From an uncultured Prevotellaceae bacterium (GTDB lineage: Bacteria; Bacteroidota; Bacteroidia; Bacteroidales; Muribaculaceae), in the NCBI GenBank assembly GCA_900318645.1, contig ONLH01000006.1, forward strand, positions 22,977 to 86,976: a DNA stretch of 64,000 nt. Reading direction: 5' to 3'. Below are positions 35,490 through 44,863 of the stretch, piece after piece. Position 1 is the stretch's first letter; every line of letters starts with the position of its first letter. The notes under the pieces were generated by a model that saw only the letters and a list, made by a program, of their open reading frames with translations, had not been told where the DNA came from and ran no database searches. The translations under genes and the position numbers were made by a program.

Positions 35490-36839
35490 TTATTCTTCGG
35501 CTTTAAATTTCTTGACACACTCCTTGAACTGGTTACCGCGGTCGGCCATGCCATTGAACAGGTCAAAGCTGGCACAGCAGGGCGACAACAGCACGGTATG
35601 TCCGGCGTGAGCCAGAGCACGGCACTTATCCATGCACTCGGTCATGCTGGTGGCATCGGTCACAACCGGCACCTTGCCATCAAAGAAAGCATGCAGCTTG
35701 GCATTGTCCAGTCCTAAGCATACGATGGCAGTCACCTTCTGCTTCACCAGTGGCTCAATCTGACTATAATCATTACCCTTGTCTATACCACCCAGGATGA
35801 GCACACAGGGCTCGTTGACGCTCTCCAACGCATACCAGCAGGCATCAACGTTGGTGGCCTTGCTGTCGTTGATGTAGCGCACACCAGCAACCGTGTCAAC
35901 ATACTCCAGTCGATGTGGCACAGCCTCAAAGTCGGCAAGGGCCTCACGGATGACATCCTTGCGGATATCAAACACCTGTGCCGACAGACCTGCGGCCATC
36001 GTGTTATAGACGTTGTGCAGACCCTTGAGTGACAGCTGCTCGCGGGGAATATCCCAATGGTCACCGTCCACGTCAAAATTGAGGGTGCCCTCATGCAGCC
36101 ATGCGGCATTGCGGCTGTCATCGTCGGCTGTGAAGCTCAGCAGGCGTGACTCCAGATGGTGATGGCGCAGCTGCTCGGCGATGATGGGGTCATTCTTCCA
36201 GAAGATGAAGGAATCCTCGTCAGTCTGGTTGCGCGTGATGCGGAACTTGGCTGCGGCATAGTTCTCCATCTTGTAGTCATAGCGGTCCAAGTGGTCGGGG
36301 GTGATATTGAGCAGCACAGCCACATTGGCCTTGAATTCATACATGTTGTCGAGCTGGAAACTGCTCAACTCGATGACATACACGTCATGATGCTCGGTAG
36401 CCACCTGCAACGCCAAGCTACGACCGACATTACCAGCCAGACCCACATTCAGACCAGCTTTCTTGAAGATGTGGTAAGTGAGTTTGGTGGTCGTTGTCTT
36501 GCCGTTACTACCCGTGATGCACACCATCTTGGCATCGGTATAGCGGCTAGCGAACTCTATCTCGCTCACGATGGGAATACCCCGCTCGATGGCTTGAGCT
36601 ACCATGGGCGCGCTATCAGGGATACCAGGACTCTTAACAATCTCATCGGCATTGAGAATCTTCTCGGGGGTGTGACCGCCCTCTTCCCAATCGACGTTAT
36701 ACTGGTTGAGCAGATCCTTATAGGTCTGGGAGATGCTACCTGCATCGCTCAGCCACACCTGCATACCCTTGACCTTGGCAAGAACAGCGGCACCAGCCCC
36801 GCTCTCGCCTCCGCCCAATACTACTAATCGTTTACTCAT
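35490..36839 (-). CDS. murD: UDP-N-acetylmuramoyl-L-alanine--D-glutamate ligase
   Basis: 449 residues. Adds D-Glu to UDP-MurNAc-L-Ala. Rossmann start RLVVLGGGESGAGAAVLAKV (4-23), ATP loop CITGSNGKTTTTKLTYHIF, VIELSSFQLDNMYEFKANVA followed by LLNITPDHLDRYDY, and C-terminal YINDSKATNVDACWYALESV plus ILGGIDKGNDYS. All are MurD-specific. It starts 34 bases after the mraY stop. Confidence 0.96.
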   Translation of the reverse strand: MSKRLVVLGGGESGAGAAVLAKVKGMQVWLSDAGSISQTYKDLLNQYNVDWEEGGHTPEKILNADEIVKSPGIPDSAPMVAQAIERGIPIVSEIEFASRYTDAKMVCITGSNGKTTTTKLTYHIFKKAGLNVGLAGNVGRSLALQVATEHHDVYVIELSSFQLDNMYEFKANVAVLLNITPDHLDRYDYKMENYAAAKFRITRNQTDEDSFIFWKNDPIIAEQLRHHHLESRLLSFTADDDSRNAAWLHEGTLNFDVDGDHWDIPREQLSLKGLHNVYNTMAAGLSAQVFDIRKDVIREALADFEAVPHRLEYVDTVAGVRYINDSKATNVDACWYALESVNEPCVLILGGIDKGNDYSQIEPLVKQKVTAIVCLGLDNAKLHAFFDGKVPVVTDATSMTECMDKCRALAHAGHTVLLSPCCASFDLFNGMADRGNQFKECVKKFKAEE

Positions 36840-36873
36840 AACTCTTAATACTTTTCAAGTCAATTTGTTCGGT

Positions 36874-38133
36874 TTACCTAATCTTCAATGACACGAATGT
36901 CAATGCTGCCAGCAAGATGCTCACCAGGAAAAAGCGCATCACGATTTTGGCCTCGGGGATGCGGTGGTCAGGCGTCTTGATCTTGTAGTCCCACGTGAGT
37001 TTGGCAGGGTCGGCCGTGAAGTGATGGTGCAACGGCGTCATCTTGAACAAACGCATATTCTTGCCCTTGTGGCGCTTGACATACCACACCTGCATGATGA
37101 CCGACAGCTCCTCGATGAGGAAAATGCCGCACAGTACAGGAATGAGCCACTCCTTGCGAATGAGCACGGCAAACACCGCGATGATGCCGCCCAGGCACAG
37201 GCTACCCGTGTCACCCATAAACACTTGGGCCGGGTAGGAATTATACCACAAGAAGCCGATGGTCGCTCCGATGAATGCCGCAGCATACACTACCAGTTCA
37301 CTGCTATCCGGGATGTACATGATATTCAGGTAGGATGAATAGATGACGTTACCACCCAGATAGCACATGATGGCTAGGGCAACGCCGATAATTGCCGAGG
37401 TACCCGTCGCCAGGCCGTCAACACCGTCGGTCAGGTTGGCACCGTTGCTCACTGCCGTGATGACAAAGATAGTGACAAGGATGAACAGGATCCAGCCGCC
37501 CAGCTGTTTGTACTTGCCCATCCACCCCGTGAAGTAGGCGTAGTCGAAGTTGTGGTTCTTGACAAAGGGCAATGTGGTCTTGGTGGCTTTCACCGCCTGG
37601 GATTTATGGATTTCCACCAGTTCAGGGGTCTCGGTTCGGCTCGTGACCTGCACATTCTCGTTCATCACGATAGCAGGGCTGAGGTACATCGTCAGGCCCA
37701 CAATGATGCCCAGACCCACCTGGCCTACAATCTTGAACTTGCCTTTCAGACCACGCTTGTCGTGGTGGAACACCTTGATGTAGTCATCGGCAAAACCCAG
37801 TGCGGCGCACCACAGTGTCGAGACAATCATGAGCAGCATGTAAACATTGTTGAGTTTACCCAGCAGCAGACAGGGCACCAATATCGAGATGATAATGATG
37901 ATACCACCCATCGTGGGCGTACCCTGCTTGGCGGAATTACCACCCAGTTTCTCCTCGCGCTCCTTGTCACACATCTGGCGTTCCTTGAGTTTGAAGATAA
38001 TGCGGCGGCCGATGACGATGCCAATAAACAACGACAGAATAAAGGCAAAGCCCGACCTGAACGTGATATACTCAAACAGTCGCGCCCCAGGGACGTGATA
38101 CTGTTGCAGGTAATGGAAAAGATGATATAACAT
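36874..38133 (-). CDS. mraY: Phospho-N-acetylmuramoyl-pentapeptide transferase
   Basis: 419 residues from the ATG at 38131-38133 (MLYHLFHYLQQ). The frame extends ten codons up to a TTG but MLYHLF is the family's usual start. It makes lipid I from UDP-MurNAc-pentapeptide and undecaprenyl phosphate. Ten membrane helices. Catalytic segments are KQGTPTMGGIIIIISILVPC, LGFADDYIKVFHHDKRGLKG with the Asp pair, SNGANLTDGVDGLATGTSAI, GFLWYNSYPAQVFMGDTGSL and MTPLHHHFTADP. A periplasmic insertion near 170-215 (ENVQVTSRTETPELVEIHKS) is longer than in E. coli, as is usual in Bacteroidetes. Confidence 0.96.
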   Translation of the reverse strand: MLYHLFHYLQQYHVPGARLFEYITFRSGFAFILSLFIGIVIGRRIIFKLKERQMCDKEREEKLGGNSAKQGTPTMGGIIIIISILVPCLLLGKLNNVYMLLMIVSTLWCAALGFADDYIKVFHHDKRGLKGKFKIVGQVGLGIIVGLTMYLSPAIVMNENVQVTSRTETPELVEIHKSQAVKATKTTLPFVKNHNFDYAYFTGWMGKYKQLGGWILFILVTIFVITAVSNGANLTDGVDGLATGTSAIIGVALAIMCYLGGNVIYSSYLNIMYIPDSSELVVYAAAFIGATIGFLWYNSYPAQVFMGDTGSLCLGGIIAVFAVLIRKEWLIPVLCGIFLIEELSVIMQVWYVKRHKGKNMRLFKMTPLHHHFTADPAKLTWDYKIKTPDHRIPEAKIVMRFFLVSILLAALTFVSLKIR

Positions 38134-38159
38134 ATCCTTTATGTTTTTGTGATTGATAA

Positions 38160-39623
38160 TCAAACGTTTTCATTGGCAAACACGGCTTCTACCTCTTCAC
38201 GGTCATCGAAGTGGTGCTTCACACCCTGGATTTCCTGATAGTCCTCGTGTCCCTTGCCAGCCACAAGTACCACATCACCCGACTGCGCCAGCTGACAAGC
38301 AGTGCGGATGGCCTGGCGGCGGTCGGTAATCGTCAACGTGCGGGGACGAGCGTCATCGGGCAGACCTTTCTCCATGTCGCGGAGAATCATCTCGGGATCC
38401 TCGGTGCGGGGATTGTCGCTGGTGAGGATGACACGGTCGCTGCGCACGGCAGCCTCGCGCGCCATAATGGGACGCTTGCCGGAGTCGCGGTCACCGCCAC
38501 AACCACACACGGTGATAATGTGTCCACCAGTGCCTACCACCTCGCGGATGGTGTCAAGCACATTGACCAGAGCATCGGGGGTGTGGGCATAATCCACTAT
38601 TGCCGTATAGCCTCGCGGTGAACGCAGGGTCTGGAAGCGGCCTGCAACGGGTACCAACAGGCTCATCTTCACAAGTACCTCCTGAGGGTCAAAGCCCAGC
38701 AGCAACGCTGCTCCATAGACCGACAGCAGGTTGTAGGCATTGAAGCGGCCTGTAAACATGACTTCCACCTGATTGCCGTTCAGTTCCAGGGTAGTACCGT
38801 CCAGACGCGACTCAACGATGCGGCCCTTGAAATCGGCCATCGTCCGCAACGAGTAGCGGTACTTGCCAGCGCGGGTGTTCTGCAGCATGACCTCTCCCAC
38901 CTTGTCATCGGCGTTAACCAGAGCAAACGCGCCGGCAGGCAAGGCATCAAAGAACATCTTCTTGGCGGCGATATAGTTATCTACCGTCTTGTGGAAGTCC
39001 AGATGGTCACGGGTCAAGTTGGTAAAGATACCACCAGCAAAGTTGATACCCTCGATACGGCCTTGAACACAAGCGTGGGAGCTTACCTCCATGAAGGCAT
39101 ACTCACAGCCAGCCAGCACCATCTCGTGCAACAGGCGATTGAGTGTCAGGTGGTCGGGGGTCGTCTGCTTAGCCTCCTGCTCGGTCGTGTCGATGATATT
39201 TTTCACCGTGGACAGCAGTCCAGCCTTGTAACCCATCAGGCGGGTCATCTCATAGAGCAGTGTTGCAGTCGTCGTCTTACCATTGGTACCAGTGACACCG
39301 ACGAGTTTCAAGTGCTGTGACGGATGGTCAAACCACTCGTCGGCAAGGCGCGACAAGGCCTTGACACTGTTCTCTACCTGTATGTAGGTAACGTCACCAT
39401 TCAACTGCTCGGGCAGATTCTCGCACACGATGGCATGTGCACCAGCTGCAATCACATCGCCGATAAAACGGTGTGAATCGACAGCAACGCCCTTGACAGC
39501 GATAAACATCACACCAGGGCGGGCCTGACGAGAGTCGTTGATGACATCAGTTATTTCTTTATTGGTATCGCCTACCACTTGCAGTGGCTTGATGGCGACA
39601 AGTAATTGTGATAATATTTTCAT
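38160..39623 (-). CDS. murE: UDP-N-acetylmuramoyl-tripeptide synthetase, meso-DAP type
   Basis: 487 residues. Adds the third amino acid of the stem peptide. ATP loop VGVTGTNGKTTTATLLYEM (about 108-126), carbamylated-Lys region, HLDFHKTVDNYIAAKKMFFD, YAHTPDALVNVL, and the amino-acid selectivity motif DNPR (TSDNPRTEDPEMIL, about 404-417). DNPR marks meso-diaminopimelate-adding enzymes, so the cell wall here is predicted to be DAP type, in agreement with the DAP decarboxylase gene across the divergent promoter. It lies 15 bases after the ftsI stop. Confidence 0.96.
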   Translation of the reverse strand: MKILSQLLVAIKPLQVVGDTNKEITDVINDSRQARPGVMFIAVKGVAVDSHRFIGDVIAAGAHAIVCENLPEQLNGDVTYIQVENSVKALSRLADEWFDHPSQHLKLVGVTGTNGKTTTATLLYEMTRLMGYKAGLLSTVKNIIDTTEQEAKQTTPDHLTLNRLLHEMVLAGCEYAFMEVSSHACVQGRIEGINFAGGIFTNLTRDHLDFHKTVDNYIAAKKMFFDALPAGAFALVNADDKVGEVMLQNTRAGKYRYSLRTMADFKGRIVESRLDGTTLELNGNQVEVMFTGRFNAYNLLSVYGAALLLGFDPQEVLVKMSLLVPVAGRFQTLRSPRGYTAIVDYAHTPDALVNVLDTIREVVGTGGHIITVCGCGGDRDSGKRPIMAREAAVRSDRVILTSDNPRTEDPEMILRDMEKGLPDDARPRTLTITDRRQAIRTACQLAQSGDVVLVAGKGHEDYQEIQGVKHHFDDREEVEAVFANENV

Positions 39624-39638
39624 GATCTTTATGATGAT

Positions 39639-41786
39639 TTATGAGTTCTTCAATTTCAGGTTGATACGCTCACCACGGGCATAGTGGGAACCGGGAGAGA
39701 GACTCTGGGCTACAACCATACCCGAGCCTGTGAAGTTCACCTTGAGCCCAGCACCCTCAAGGATGCGGATGGCTTCACGGATGTCAAGACCGATGACCTT
39801 GGGGACTCCGGTGCTCACCTTCTCGGGGCGGGCATAGCGATGAGAGTCTTTCAGTCCCAAGTCACGTTGCAGGCGGTTAGACTTTCGGTCGTTTAACGAG
39901 GCAAACAGCGTGGGATAGGTCTTGGCATCCTGCTTCACTTCATTCTTATTCTCTTTCTTGTACTTCTTAGCCATCGTGTGCTCAGGTTCCGCACCGAGCA
40001 GACCATGAGCATACATCTTGCGAGCAATATTCCTGAGCACCATTCCGCTGCTGGCTCCGGCACCACGGTCAGCACCAAGCATGAGCACAATGCAGGAATA
40101 CTTGGGCTTCACATAAGGGAAGAAGCCGCAGAAGGCAAGACGCTTCCTGGCACCATATTTTCCATTGATGACTTCAAAGGCCGTTCCTGTCTTGCCGGCA
40201 ATCTCGACCTTATCGTCCTGCACCCAGTGGCGTGCCGTGCCATGGTCACCCCATACCACGTCGTGCAGCATCAAGCGCAGCTTGCTGGCATTCTCGGGAG
40301 AGCACACCTGTTTGCGGATATACGTCACCGGGATGATTGAGTCAGGCTCGCCAGCGCGTGAAAGTTTCTTGAACAGACGTGGACGGACATACTTGCCGTC
40401 GTTAGCTATGGCGTTATACATGGCCAGGGTGCACAACGGCGGAATTTTGGAGCCATAGCCATAGGCCTGACGCGAGAGCACAACTCGGCCACCGTCCTTA
40501 ACATCAGCCTTGCTGAACTCGGGCGTTTGCTCACCGGCAATACCCAGATGGAAAGGCTCAAAGAAACCCATCTCTTCCAGGCGGGCCTTAAAGGCCGGGG
40601 GATTAGCACCATACTTTTGCGTGATAATCTTCGCCATACCGATGTTGGACGAGGTCTCGATGATCTGGCGGGCAGTCCTGGTGGCGCCGCCATGAGAGTC
40701 GGTGATGGGGTTGCCTCCGGCATAGGCCCACGAGGAACCCGTCTGCCACGGTTTCTCGATATCAGTAACGATACCGTCCTCCAGAGCCACCATCATCGAG
40801 ATGGTCTTGACCACAGAACCGGGCTCATAACCCAGCACAGCATAGTTGATGCCCTCGACATATTCATTGGGGTTGTCTTCGCTGCGCTTCAGGTTACTGA
40901 TGGCCTTGATGTCACCTGTCGCCACTTCCATAAGCACACAGGTGCCCCACTCGGCTCCAGTCTCGATGCACATGTCATTGAGCTCATGCTCCACAATATC
41001 CTGCAATTGAACATTGATCGTCGTGGTAATGTCATAGCCCTTGACGGCAGGAACAATCTCCACCGGAGCGATGGCATTGGTCAACTGATAGTAGTGGGCA
41101 ATACCCGGCTTGCCGTAGAGCAAGGTATCAAGAGCACGCTCCAGGCCCGATATGCCATGGGTGCGGGTGCTGTCAAGGTTACCGATACTGCGTGCCGCCA
41201 TAGAGCCATAGGGCTTGGTGCGGCGCGGTATCTTCTCGCAGTAGAAGCCCGACTCGTTCACGGGTTTCCTAAAAAACGGGAAACTGCGCAGACGTTTGTA
41301 TTCCCTGTGGGTCAGCATCTGCGGGAACAGGCGATAGGCGTGGTTCCTGCGTGGTTTCTTGCTCTTATCCTTGGGGTCTGCCGCATCCAGGATGGCCTGT
41401 CGGTCACCCATCAGTTTGGTACGCCACTGTGCCGAAGTCATCGTGGTGTCAAAGGCAGCGAGGCTATCGCACAACGGGCCGACATATTTCTTCAGCGTAT
41501 CATTCACGATACCGTCGGCCAGCCAGTCGATGCGTGCCACATAGAATTCCAGATTGGCGGCCAACTCGGTGCCGTTATCAGCCAGCAGTTTGCCACGCTC
41601 AGGCGGCGTGTAAATCGTGCTGTCGAGCACCGTGTGTGCCTTCTTGTTCCACAACGGAGCCTGCACGACCGTAAGCTTGAACATATTCCAGATGATCCAG
41701 AATGAGAACAAGAGCATCATTCCCACTACCAGCATATAGCGCCACAGGATATGCCGTTTATTGTTCTGTTTCTTCTTTTTCGTCAT
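39639..41786 (-). CDS. ftsI: Class B penicillin-binding protein, FtsI/PBP3-type, with PASTA domain
   Basis: 715 residues. Septal DD-transpeptidase partner of FtsW. Short basic cytoplasmic start (KKKKQNNKRH), one membrane helix (14-37), a dimerisation/pedestal domain, then the transpeptidase domain with YEPGSVVKTISMMVA (catalytic Ser), IETSSNIGMAKI (SxN) and EIAGKTGTAFEV (KTG). A C-terminal PASTA domain occupies about residues 655-715 (GVPKVIGLDIREAIRILEGA, then VVAQSLSPGSHYARGERI). PASTA is usual in Bacteroidetes FtsI but absent in E. coli. It starts 38 bases after the ftsL-like gene. Confidence 0.95.
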   Translation of the reverse strand: MTKKKKQNNKRHILWRYMLVVGMMLLFSFWIIWNMFKLTVVQAPLWNKKAHTVLDSTIYTPPERGKLLADNGTELAANLEFYVARIDWLADGIVNDTLKKYVGPLCDSLAAFDTTMTSAQWRTKLMGDRQAILDAADPKDKSKKPRRNHAYRLFPQMLTHREYKRLRSFPFFRKPVNESGFYCEKIPRRTKPYGSMAARSIGNLDSTRTHGISGLERALDTLLYGKPGIAHYYQLTNAIAPVEIVPAVKGYDITTTINVQLQDIVEHELNDMCIETGAEWGTCVLMEVATGDIKAISNLKRSEDNPNEYVEGINYAVLGYEPGSVVKTISMMVALEDGIVTDIEKPWQTGSSWAYAGGNPITDSHGGATRTARQIIETSSNIGMAKIITQKYGANPPAFKARLEEMGFFEPFHLGIAGEQTPEFSKADVKDGGRVVLSRQAYGYGSKIPPLCTLAMYNAIANDGKYVRPRLFKKLSRAGEPDSIIPVTYIRKQVCSPENASKLRLMLHDVVWGDHGTARHWVQDDKVEIAGKTGTAFEVINGKYGARKRLAFCGFFPYVKPKYSCIVLMLGADRGAGASSGMVLRNIARKMYAHGLLGAEPEHTMAKKYKKENKNEVKQDAKTYPTLFASLNDRKSNRLQRDLGLKDSHRYARPEKVSTGVPKVIGLDIREAIRILEGAGLKVNFTGSGMVVAQSLSPGSHYARGERINLKLKNS

Positions 41787-41824
41787 TTCGCAATAACTTT
41801 ACAATTTGATGGGGTTTATAAGTT

Positions 41825-42175
41825 TTACTTGGATTTCAACTCTTGGGGAGGATCAAGCGGTGCTGCCAGACCCAGATGGCGATCGTTGATGAGCTTGACC
41901 ATCTCACTCTCACGTATCATCGAGTTGTACTTCGCACTAGCACTGACAAGGTCGGTCTGCGCATTGACAAGGTCGGTCTTCTGCAACTGCAACAATTCCT
42001 CCATGCTGCTCTGGCAGGCGAACTTGTTGCCGATGTAGGCGAGCGCCATCGCCATGACAAAGACGACATAGACCCAGTTGCGCTTGAAAAATTCAAGCGA
42101 GAAGAAGCGGCCTTCGAAGATGACTTTCCCAGCCTTCTTACCTGTTACCGAAGCGTTATTTTTTTTCTCACTCAT
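41825..42175 (-). CDS. ftsL: FtsL-like division protein
   Basis: 116 residues from the ATG at 42173-42175. The frame extends 20 codons to an ATG that directly abuts the rsmH stop (TAAATG at 42233-42238), so a longer 136-residue form cannot be excluded. Layout is a basic cytoplasmic start (MSEKKNNASVTGKKAGKV), one membrane helix at about 34-51 (NWVYVVFVMAMALAYIGN), then a periplasmic helical coil (SSMEELLQLQKTDLVNAQTD, ASAKYNSMIRESEMVKL) ending in a Pro-rich tail. Size, topology and position between rsmH and ftsI identify it as the FtsL equivalent, although sequence conservation in this family is low. Confidence 0.82.
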   Translation of the reverse strand: MSEKKNNASVTGKKAGKVIFEGRFFSLEFFKRNWVYVVFVMAMALAYIGNKFACQSSMEELLQLQKTDLVNAQTDLVSASAKYNSMIRESEMVKLINDRHLGLAAPLDPPQELKSK

Positions 42176-42235
42176 AGTGTTTAGATGTTGATGCGATTGA
42201 TTGTATTTGTAGTTTATGGGTGTAAGTATAGTCAT

Positions 42236-43159
42236 TTACTCGGGCGTATTGCCTGATGTGGGCAGCAGTTCGGCAACACGCAGCTTGGCACTGCGCGAGC
42301 GGGGATTACGCGACACTTCATCGGCATCGGGAACAATGACCTTGCCGGTAATCACACGCCATGGCGTGCGGACACGGCCAAAGAAATCTTTTTCCTGCCG
42401 CCCCTCTACATTGCCGCTGCGCATGAAGTTCTTGACCAATCGGTCCTCCAGCGAGTGGTAGGTGATGATGGCCAGGCGACCTCCGGGATTGAGCACCTCC
42501 AGCGACTGGGCCAACAACTGGCGCAGAGCATCAAGCTCTCCATTGACCTCGATGCGCAAGGCTTGAAAGAGCATTGACAACTCCTTCTTCTCCTGTGCCG
42601 GCTTGATAAACGGACGCACGACATTCAGGAGTTCGCCTGTCGTTGTCAGCGGGCGAGCCTTGACAATGGCGGCGGCAAGGCGGCGAGACTGACGCAACTC
42701 TCCATAGAGATACAGCACATCGGCCAAGCGCTCCTCACTGTAAGTGTTCAACAGTTCACGGGCAGTGAACGAGGCACTACGGTTCATCCGCATATCCAGC
42801 GGAGCATCGGCCCGGAAAGTAAACCCCCTGTCAACGGCGTCAAAGTGGTGAAACGACACACCCAAGTCGGCAAGAATGCCATCAACCTTGTCGATGCCGT
42901 AGTATCTCAAGAAGTTCTTGATAAAGGCAAAATTTCCGTGTGCAAATGTAAACCTTTCATCGTTCAATCGGTTCTGCCAGGCATCCATATCCTGATCCAT
43001 CCCGACGAGACGACCATCTTTTCCTAGGTGCTCCAGAATGGCACGACTGTGGCCGCCGCCACCAAAGGTGGCGTCAACGTAGGTGCCTCCAGGCTTAATA
43101 GCAAGCCCGTTTATGCTCTCAAGGAGCAATGCAGGTATGTGATACACAAGTGGTTGCAT
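42236..43159 (-). CDS. rsmH: 16S rRNA (cytosine-N4)-methyltransferase RsmH
   Basis: 307 residues. Methylates C1402 of 16S rRNA. SAM-binding motif YVDATFGGGGHSRAILEHLG (27-46), VDGILADLGVSFHHFDAVDR, GFTFRADAPLDMRMN, LFQALRIEVNGELDALRQLL and GGRLAIITYHSLEDRLVKNF are all RsmH signatures. It is the first gene of the dcw cluster here. The usual mraZ that would precede it is missing: 400 bases of non-coding DNA separate it from divergent lysA. Confidence 0.95.
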   Translation of the reverse strand: MQPLVYHIPALLLESINGLAIKPGGTYVDATFGGGGHSRAILEHLGKDGRLVGMDQDMDAWQNRLNDERFTFAHGNFAFIKNFLRYYGIDKVDGILADLGVSFHHFDAVDRGFTFRADAPLDMRMNRSASFTARELLNTYSEERLADVLYLYGELRQSRRLAAAIVKARPLTTTGELLNVVRPFIKPAQEKKELSMLFQALRIEVNGELDALRQLLAQSLEVLNPGGRLAIITYHSLEDRLVKNFMRSGNVEGRQEKDFFGRVRTPWRVITGKVIVPDADEVSRNPRSRSAKLRVAELLPTSGNTPE

Positions 43160-43212
43160 GATGTAAACTTTTGCCGTTGAGTGTTCTTCTGACCCCTACT
43201 TTTTGGGGACTT

Positions 43213-43220
43213 CAAAATTA
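43213..43220 (-). promoter_or_regulatory. Promoter of the dcw cluster
   Basis: Minus-strand TAATTTTG (43213-43220) with TTTG 22 bases upstream (read from CAAA at 43243-43246), slightly wider than the ideal 20. The leader to rsmH is about 45-50 bases and contains a short CCCC...GGGG hairpin (43195-43208). No MraZ-type repeated operator (TGGGN boxes) is evident. Confidence 0.55.
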
Positions 43221-43501
43221 CTGCTTTTTTTTGGATAATTTGCAAACACAAACCGCGAAATTTACAATTAAAAAGTTATTTTTTATTAACAGGCCCCTGT
43301 TAATAACTTAAGTACGCTTATTTTCAACGGCTTATCTTCATTTGTCAGAAATTTACAAGTCAAAATTCTGACCGAAAAAAAGCAGTTTCTATAGCCCCAA
43401 GAAATGTTAAGAGATAGTGCGACTTTTCCTAGATGAAAAAATGGGTGCAAATAATTAACAGTATTTATGAATCGTAAATATTTTTTCAATGAATTTTTCA
43501 A
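43221..43501. other. Divergent intergenic region rsmH/lysA
   Basis: AT-rich, no gene. It carries the two divergent promoters. Between them I see a TTTTATTAACAGGCCCCTGTTAATAACTT segment (43270-43310) with GTTAATA/TATTAAC-like inverted arms around AGGCCCCT: TTAACAGG (43277-43284) pairs with CCTGTTAA (43287-43294). This 8-base inverted repeat is a candidate operator. Confidence 0.55.
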
Positions 43502-43509
43502 TAATTTTG
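43502..43509 (+). promoter_or_regulatory. -7 box of lysA
   Basis: TAATTTTG followed by CGG, 49 bases before the lysA ATG. The -33 position has only a T-run (TTTTTT at 43481). A TTG at 43531 keeps the frame open, but the ATG at 43558 is the better start given this box. Confidence 0.6.
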
Positions 43510-43557
43510 CGGTGCGATTTACATTGACAATTGATAACCAACTTTCAATTTCATCTC

Positions 43558-44736
43558 ATGTCCAACGACAAGACCAACCACCAATTTCCGACTAGCTCTC
43601 TACAAGCTATTTCCACGCCGTTTTATTACTACGACATGGATGTGCTGCACGAGACACTGGATGTCATCAAACAGCAGATTGAGGGCTTCCCGTTCAAGAT
43701 ACATTATGCCCTCAAAGCCAACGGCAATTATCGCATTATCAGCGAGATAGCACAAGGCGGAATCGGAGCCGACCTCGTGAGCGGCGGAGAGATTCAAGCC
43801 GCTTGCAACGCGGGCTTCAAGCCACAGGAAATGACCTACTCAGGAGTGGGTAAAACAGATTGGGAAATCAGGTTGGGACTGGATAAGGAAATCGGGTGTT
43901 TTAATGTGGAGTCAGTGCCCGAACTAGAGGTTATCAATGCGCTTGCCGGGGAGATGGAAAAGACAGCTCACATTGCCCTGCGCATCAATCCCAACATTGA
44001 TGCCCATACCCACAAATACATCACAACAGGCACTGCCGAGAACAAGTTCGGCATCGCCATTGAGGACTTGGAAACCATTGTCAATCAAGCGATAGCACTT
44101 CCTCACATTGATTTACGAGGACTGCATTTCCACATCGGGTCACAAATCACGTCAATGCAACCTTATGTCATGCTGTGTGAAACCGTCAATCGCATCCATG
44201 ACCGCATGGAGTCACTGGGCATCCACTTCCCGATGCTAAATATGGGAGGCGGCTTGGGCATCGATTACTCCGATCCCGACGGCCATCAGATTCCCGATTT
44301 CAAACAGTATTTTGACGTATTCAAGCGACACCTCAAGCTCAGGCCTGGGCAGGTGGTTCATTTTGAATTGGGACGTTCCATCGTTGGCCAGTGCGGTTCG
44401 CTCGTCTGCCGAACAATTTTTGTCAAAGAGAACCACAACAAGAAATTTGTCATCCTGGATGCCGGCATGACCGACCTGATCAGGCCAGCCCTCTATCAAG
44501 CCCATCACGAGATTCAGAATCTCACTTCACGAGACACAGCCATCGATACCTATGACATCGTCGGCCCCGTCTGCGAGTCAAGTGATGTGTTTGCCCTCAA
44601 CTGCTGTTTACCCGTCACACGCCGTGGTGACCTTATCGCCATTCGTTCGGCAGGAGCCTACGGCGAATCGATGTCATCGACCTACAACATGCGTTCACTG
44701 CCCTACTCCATCTTCAGCGACCATCTTCAAGTATAG
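43558..44736 (+). CDS. lysA: Diaminopimelate decarboxylase
   Basis: 392 residues from the ATG at 43558. Converts meso-diaminopimelate to L-lysine with PLP. The PLP lysine is K53 in HYALKANGNYRII. Others are GGIGADLVSGGEIQAACNAG, HFHIGSQ, MGGGLGIDYSDPDG (phosphate-binding glycines), FELGRSIVGQCGSLV, and GPVCESSDVF near the C-terminus with the catalytic Cys of the family, then SGAYGESMSS-type ending (AGAYGESMSSTYNMR). It is followed 128 bases later by an Lrp-type regulator, which has its own promoter box. Confidence 0.93.
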   Translation: MSNDKTNHQFPTSSLQAISTPFYYYDMDVLHETLDVIKQQIEGFPFKIHYALKANGNYRIISEIAQGGIGADLVSGGEIQAACNAGFKPQEMTYSGVGKTDWEIRLGLDKEIGCFNVESVPELEVINALAGEMEKTAHIALRINPNIDAHTHKYITTGTAENKFGIAIEDLETIVNQAIALPHIDLRGLHFHIGSQITSMQPYVMLCETVNRIHDRMESLGIHFPMLNMGGGLGIDYSDPDGHQIPDFKQYFDVFKRHLKLRPGQVVHFELGRSIVGQCGSLVCRTIFVKENHNKKFVILDAGMTDLIRPALYQAHHEIQNLTSRDTAIDTYDIVGPVCESSDVFALNCCLPVTRRGDLIAIRSAGAYGESMSSTYNMRSLPYSIFSDHLQV

Positions 44737-44830
44737 TACTACATGCCTAATATCCAACAAATTGCATACTCGCTATAAAATTTTTTTTAAAATAATTACT
44801 GAATTCTATAGCCTAGTGAAAAAAAAGACT

Positions 44831-44838
44831 TACATTTG
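44831..44838 (+). promoter_or_regulatory. -7 box of the Lrp-type regulator gene
   Basis: TACATTTG followed by C, 26 bases before the ATG at 44864. No clear TTTG at -33. Confidence 0.55.
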
Positions 44839-44863
44839 CAAGTAGTTATCAAAACTAGGTTAC

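Noticed and set aside
40527-41705. Long plus-strand open frame opposite ftsI
   Set aside because: Antisense shadow of the transpeptidase gene, which has all catalytic motifs on the minus strand.
43531-43557. TTG start extending LysA by nine residues
   Set aside because: The ATG at 43558 gives the normal family start, and the added residues do not resemble any LysA.
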